This document shows, piece after piece, positions 14,123 through 14,535 of a stretch of 14,535 nucleotides of DNA (positions are counted from its first letter, which is position 1; the number at the start of each line of letters is the position of its first letter). The notes beneath the pieces are model-generated. The model did not search any database. It was not told where the DNA came from and saw nothing but the letters and a program-made list of their open reading frames with translations. This stretch comes from Bacteroidota bacterium (lineage in GTDB: Bacteria; Bacteroidota; Bacteroidia; Cytophagales; Cyclobacteriaceae), in contig JAHEMS010000033.1 of NCBI GenBank assembly GCA_024643595.1, positions 1 to 14,535 of the forward strand. The letters are read 5' to 3'. Position numbers and translations under genes: made by a program.

Positions 14123-14535
14123 ATGAGAATCATGACAGTTTTTAACAAAGCCATTTCTCTATTTCGTTTATTCAAAGAAGCCCTTCAGGGTTCTGAACAG
14201 AATTTTACGGAGGGTAACATCAATAAAGCCATCATTCTTTTAGCAATTCCAATGATTGTAGAGATGGGCATGGAATCCATTTTTGCTGTGGTTGATATAT
14301 TTTTCGTAAGTCAATTGGGCAACAGCAACGCTGTGGCAGCAGTTGGTTATACAGAATCTGTACTAAGTATTTTATATTCATTGGCCATGGGTCTGGGTAT
14401 GGGAGCTACTGCCATTGTAGCTCGGCGAGTAGGTGAGCACGACAAAGAAGGGGCAAGTGTTTCAGCGGTTCAGGCTATTTATCTTGGATTAGGTATTTCT
14501 TTTACAATAAGTATGGTAGGTATTTTTTATTACAG
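14123..14535 (+). CDS. MATE family efflux transporter, 5' part cut by window edge
   Basis: The N-terminal 137 codons of a multidrug and toxic compound extrusion transporter, an inner-membrane antiporter that exports cationic compounds against Na+ or H+. Family blocks are the entry FTEGNINKAIILLAIPMIVE (28-47), TM1 continuing through ESIFAVVDIFFVSQLGNSNAVAAVGY (51-76), TM2 LSILYSLAMGLGMGATAIVARRVG (81-104) and the hydrophobic AVQAIYLGLGISFTISMVGIFYY (115-137) at the edge. A cytoplasmic amphipathic lead (FNKAISLFRLFKEALQGSEQ, 7-26) precedes TM1. ATG 14123 and ATG 14132 are in frame with each other and either may be the start; an in-frame stop lies at 14099. It stands downstream of the LytS/LytTR pair after 345 non-coding bases. 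Substrate is unknown. Confidence 0.92.
   Translation, partial: MRIMTVFNKAISLFRLFKEALQGSEQNFTEGNINKAIILLAIPMIVEMGMESIFAVVDIFFVSQLGNSNAVAAVGYTESVLSILYSLAMGLGMGATAIVARRVGEHDKEGASVSAVQAIYLGLGISFTISMVGIFYY

Noticed and set aside
1..14535. CRISPR array, insertion sequence, prophage, toxin-antitoxin or defence genes
   Set aside because: No spaced direct repeats, transposase motifs, terminal inverted repeats or characteristic defence domains were found on either strand.

Overview
The window reads as ordinary chromosome from a member of the Bacteroidota, probably Cytophagales-like. The case rests on several points: moderate to low GC; an almost complete lack of Shine-Dalgarno sequences; promoter boxes of the Bacteroidota form TTG-N(17-23)-TAnnTTTG ahead of several genes; the ribosomal order rplM-rpsI-rpsB-tsf; a LytS/LytTR two-component pair; and Bacteroidota-like N-termini in L13 and RecA. 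No phage, transposase, CRISPR array, tRNA or rRNA was seen. The genus cannot be fixed from the sequence alone.

Layout, left to right. (1) ispD, minus strand, cut by the left edge; head-to-head with it is a small three-segment membrane protein. (2) queA, minus strand, converging on the small gene across a shared bidirectional terminator. (3) A MacB/FtsX-type ABC permease without its ATPase, plus strand, converging on recA (minus strand) across a second strong terminator. (4) A membrane-anchored HExxH metallopeptidase of the PF10023 type. (5) A PhoB/PhoR-like response regulator and histidine kinase, followed after 7 to 16 bases by an RluA-family pseudouridine synthase with a non-ATG start. (6) The translation operon rplM-rpsI-rpsB-tsf, with a good promoter, a foldable leader, and a terminator hairpin plus competing arm between rpsB and tsf. 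(7) Two overlapping minus-strand membrane genes that look like a tandemly duplicated mini-ExbB/TolQ subunit, the second copy having lost the conserved threonines. (8) A divergent LytS-like kinase and LytTR regulator, overlapping by four bases. (9) A 345-base non-coding stretch with several inverted repeats, leading into a MATE transporter cut by the right edge.

Most genes are housekeeping: isoprenoid precursor synthesis, tRNA queuosine and pseudouridine modification, recombination, and ribosome and elongation factors. The parts that may be less described are the ExbB-like paralog pair without an ExbD partner, the apparent attenuator between rpsB and tsf, the two mutually exclusive folds in the rplM leader, and the structured region ahead of the MATE gene. 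All are inferences from base pairing and residue patterns read by eye; no searches or folding programs were run.
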